In this document: piece by piece, positions 19,369 to 21,127 of the stretch | How positions within the stretch are numbered: position 1 is the first letter of the stretch | How the letters are laid out: each line of letters opens with the position of its first letter | From: a virus | Direction: 5' to 3' (one strand) | IMG/VR virus record: IMGVR_UViG_3300007540_005776 | Span: 1 to 21,127 of that record | Length of the DNA: 21,127 nucleotides | Position numbers and translations under genes: made by a program | The notes under the pieces: model-generated | The model's database searches: none | Told to the model about the DNA's origin: nothing | What the model saw: only the letters and a program-made list of their open reading frames with translations

Positions 19369-21127
19369 ATGTACAAAAAAATACACGCCGAACGGCTAAG
19401 TTATAATAAATTCAAAATACACTTGTGGGAAGATAGGGGTTATCAACAAATAGAATGGGTAAACCAAGTCTATAAAGAATGTGATGAATATGATGCTACT
19501 CATATGGGCATCAATGGTGAACCCTTAATTAAGGTTAAAAAATGGGATAAAAATGATCCTAAACTCCATTTTCACGATATGAAACCATATCAAAAATTCT
19601 TAATAGAAAAGTATGGTATAAACGATGAACCTTCAACAACTCATAGAGAGGTATTTTTCGATATTGAGATTGAAATGGGTGACCAACTTACACCTGAATA
19701 TATCCGTTCTGCTCCAAAGAAAGTAACTTCTATTGCTTGGTATGATAAACAAGTAGATATGTGGTACATTTTAATTTTAGATCCTAAACGTACTATTAAA
19801 CACTATCTTGCTAAAAACAAAGAAATTATCCCTGTAGTATCTGAAGAGGAACTTCTAGCAAAATTTCTAGAACGAATCAGAGAAATAGACCCAGATATAC
19901 TTGTAGGATATAACAGTGACTATTTCGATATTCCCTACCTATATTATAGAATATGTAATGTTTTAGGAGCAGAAATGGCAGGATATCTATCTCCATTAGG
20001 ACAAGTTATTGAACGTAAAAAATGGGGGACAGATGAATTTTGGAATACTGACCAACCCATAGATATAGTAGGTGTAGAAAGTCTTGACTATATGAGAATG
20101 CATAAAAAATATAGTTGGGAGGATGAACCAAGTTGGAAATTAGACTCATTGGGAGAAAAATATGCTGGGTTAAATAAGATAGAATATAATGGTTCACTCG
20201 ATAGATTATTTGAAGAAGATAAACTTAAGTTTATTCAATACAACTTTCGAGACGTTGAAATTTTAGTTGAATGGGATAAAAAATCTCAATATTTAACTTT
20301 AACACGAAACTTAGCTCATAAAGGAAAAACAAGATATAGTGAGGTATATAGTTCATCTGTAATACATGATGGCGCAATTTCTGCATATCTTTTATCTGAA
20401 AATATAGTCCCACCATCAAAAGAAAGAAAACCAGTTAAAAAACTAGGATATGCTGGTGGTTATTTATTTTGTCCTAAAGCAGGTATATATAAAAACATGT
20501 TTGATGAGGATTTAACTTCACTATATCCTTGTATTATCATGTCTTTAAACATTGGTAAAGAAACATTTGTGGGAAGAATTATAAATGAAATTTTACCCGA
20601 TGATCTTTATTTTAAACCATATCTAGACTCAGAAACCAACTCCCCTAAACCTGATCGACATAACTATTTAGGTTTAAATGATTTAAAAAATAAAGATCCT
20701 GAAGAGGAATTACTTATAGAAAATATTAAGGGTAAACGTACTCAAATAAAAGTAAAAAATCTTATTAACTTAGTTATAGATAATAAATGGTCTTTATCTG
20801 CAAATGGAACATTTTTTAGAACTGATAGAAAATCTGTCTTTTCAATTATTCTAGATAAGTGGTTTCAAGAAAGAGTATACTATAAAGGTGAAATGAAAAA
20901 ATGCTATAAAGCAGGAGATGAAAAAGGTGGAGAAAAATATCACCTACTGCAATACACAATGAAAATCCTACTTAACTCTTTATATGGTGCAACAGCATTA
21001 CCTTCATTTAGATATGCAATGAACAAAGCAATATTAAGCGAAGCTATCACCTTATCAGGATGGCGTATCATTCAGGAAAGTGCTTTAGCAGCCAATAGAC
21101 ATATGAATAAGGTTATGAGAGATGAAG
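19369..21127 (+). CDS. Family B DNA polymerase, T4 gp43-like (3' end outside window)
   Basis: 586 residues are visible and the frame is open to the last base. The exonuclease domain has Exo I FFDIEIE (D98, E100), Exo II GYNSDYFDIPY at 180-190 and Exo III YNFRDVEIL at 291-299 (D295). Polymerase motif A is DLTSLYPCIIMS at 381-392 with D381, and motif B is KILLNSLYGA at 532-541. Motif C (YGDTDS type) should lie just beyond the window. This is the phage replicative polymerase with proofreading, and it would use the dNTPs made by NrdAB. The start codon at 19369 follows AAAAAGGTTAT, 20 bases after the terminator T-run, so it probably has its own promoter or depends on read-through. Confidence 0.95.
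   Translation, partial: MYKKIHAERLSYNKFKIHLWEDRGYQQIEWVNQVYKECDEYDATHMGINGEPLIKVKKWDKNDPKLHFHDMKPYQKFLIEKYGINDEPSTTHREVFFDIEIEMGDQLTPEYIRSAPKKVTSIAWYDKQVDMWYILILDPKRTIKHYLAKNKEIIPVVSEEELLAKFLERIREIDPDILVGYNSDYFDIPYLYYRICNVLGAEMAGYLSPLGQVIERKKWGTDEFWNTDQPIDIVGVESLDYMRMHKKYSWEDEPSWKLDSLGEKYAGLNKIEYNGSLDRLFEEDKLKFIQYNFRDVEILVEWDKKSQYLTLTRNLAHKGKTRYSEVYSSSVIHDGAISAYLLSENIVPPSKERKPVKKLGYAGGYLFCPKAGIYKNMFDEDLTSLYPCIIMSLNIGKETFVGRIINEILPDDLYFKPYLDSETNSPKPDRHNYLGLNDLKNKDPEEELLIENIKGKRTQIKVKNLINLVIDNKWSLSANGTFFRTDRKSVFSIILDKWFQERVYYKGEMKKCYKAGDEKGGEKYHLLQYTMKILLNSLYGATALPSFRYAMNKAILSEAITLSGWRIIQESALAANRHMNKVMRDE

Noticed and set aside
1-21127. tRNA genes, recoded stop codons, introns or inteins
   Set aside because: No cloverleaf-like segment was seen in the short intergenic spaces. 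TAA, TAG and TGA all end genes, and the conserved enzymes run without interruption.

Overview
The window is AT-rich, and every supportable gene lies on the + strand. Genes are packed tightly, often with ATGA or TAATG overlaps, and the content is that of a large lytic tailed phage with a T4-type replication core: a flap/RNase H-type 5'-3' exonuclease, a DnaB/gp41-type helicase, class I ribonucleotide reductase and a family B DNA polymerase. Start codons are often preceded by an A-rich stretch ending in GTTATG or ATTATG, with little Shine-Dalgarno signal. That suits a Bacteroidota (flavobacterial) host, probably marine. The host is inferred from style and gene mix, not shown. The standard bacterial code fits: TAA, TAG and TGA all act as stops.

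Layout. (1) 1-4989, replication and nucleotide supply: exonuclease (its 5' end lies outside the window), helicase, nrdB, nrdA, then a strong intrinsic terminator at 5045-5073. (2) 5136-10343, lysis and membrane module: small membrane protein, amidase endolysin with a peptidoglycan-binding domain, 37-aa ORF, holin-like protein, 62-aa membrane protein, then a membrane histidine kinase with a PAS domain, a stand-alone response regulator and two membrane proteins with long coiled coils. (3) 10396-11789: a basic-tailed unknown, a membrane-anchored glucosaminidase-like hydrolase and a small unknown. (4) 11794-17521, 7-deazaguanine and nucleotide module: a DpdA-like transglycosylase, queC, queD, queE, thioredoxin, folE and a MazG-like pyrophosphohydrolase, with small unknowns between them. 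(5) 17569-19294: three consecutive genes sharing one N-terminal tag but with different bodies, closed by a terminator at 19318-19348. (6) 19369-21127: family B DNA polymerase, cut by the window end before its third polymerase motif.

How the parts work together. FolE, QueD, QueE and QueC would turn GTP into a 7-deazaguanine base, and the DpdA-like protein would exchange it for guanine in phage DNA, a known anti-restriction strategy. The reductase, thioredoxin and MazG-like enzyme manage the dNTP pool for the polymerase. The two-component pair sits directly behind the holin-like gene in the same tightly coupled run, which raises the possibility that host or membrane state is sensed to time lysis or another late decision. 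The three tagged proteins look like capsid-targeted internal head proteins whose tag would be removed by a prohead protease.

The observations most worth following are: the phage-encoded kinase/regulator pair in the lysis module; the QueC whose four zinc-cysteine positions are Ser/Asp; a QueD-like protein missing two of three zinc histidines; the shared N-terminal tag; and a very recent tandem duplication in one tagged gene. No tRNA, CRISPR array, insertion sequence or integrase is visible, and no stretch above 300 bases lacks a gene.
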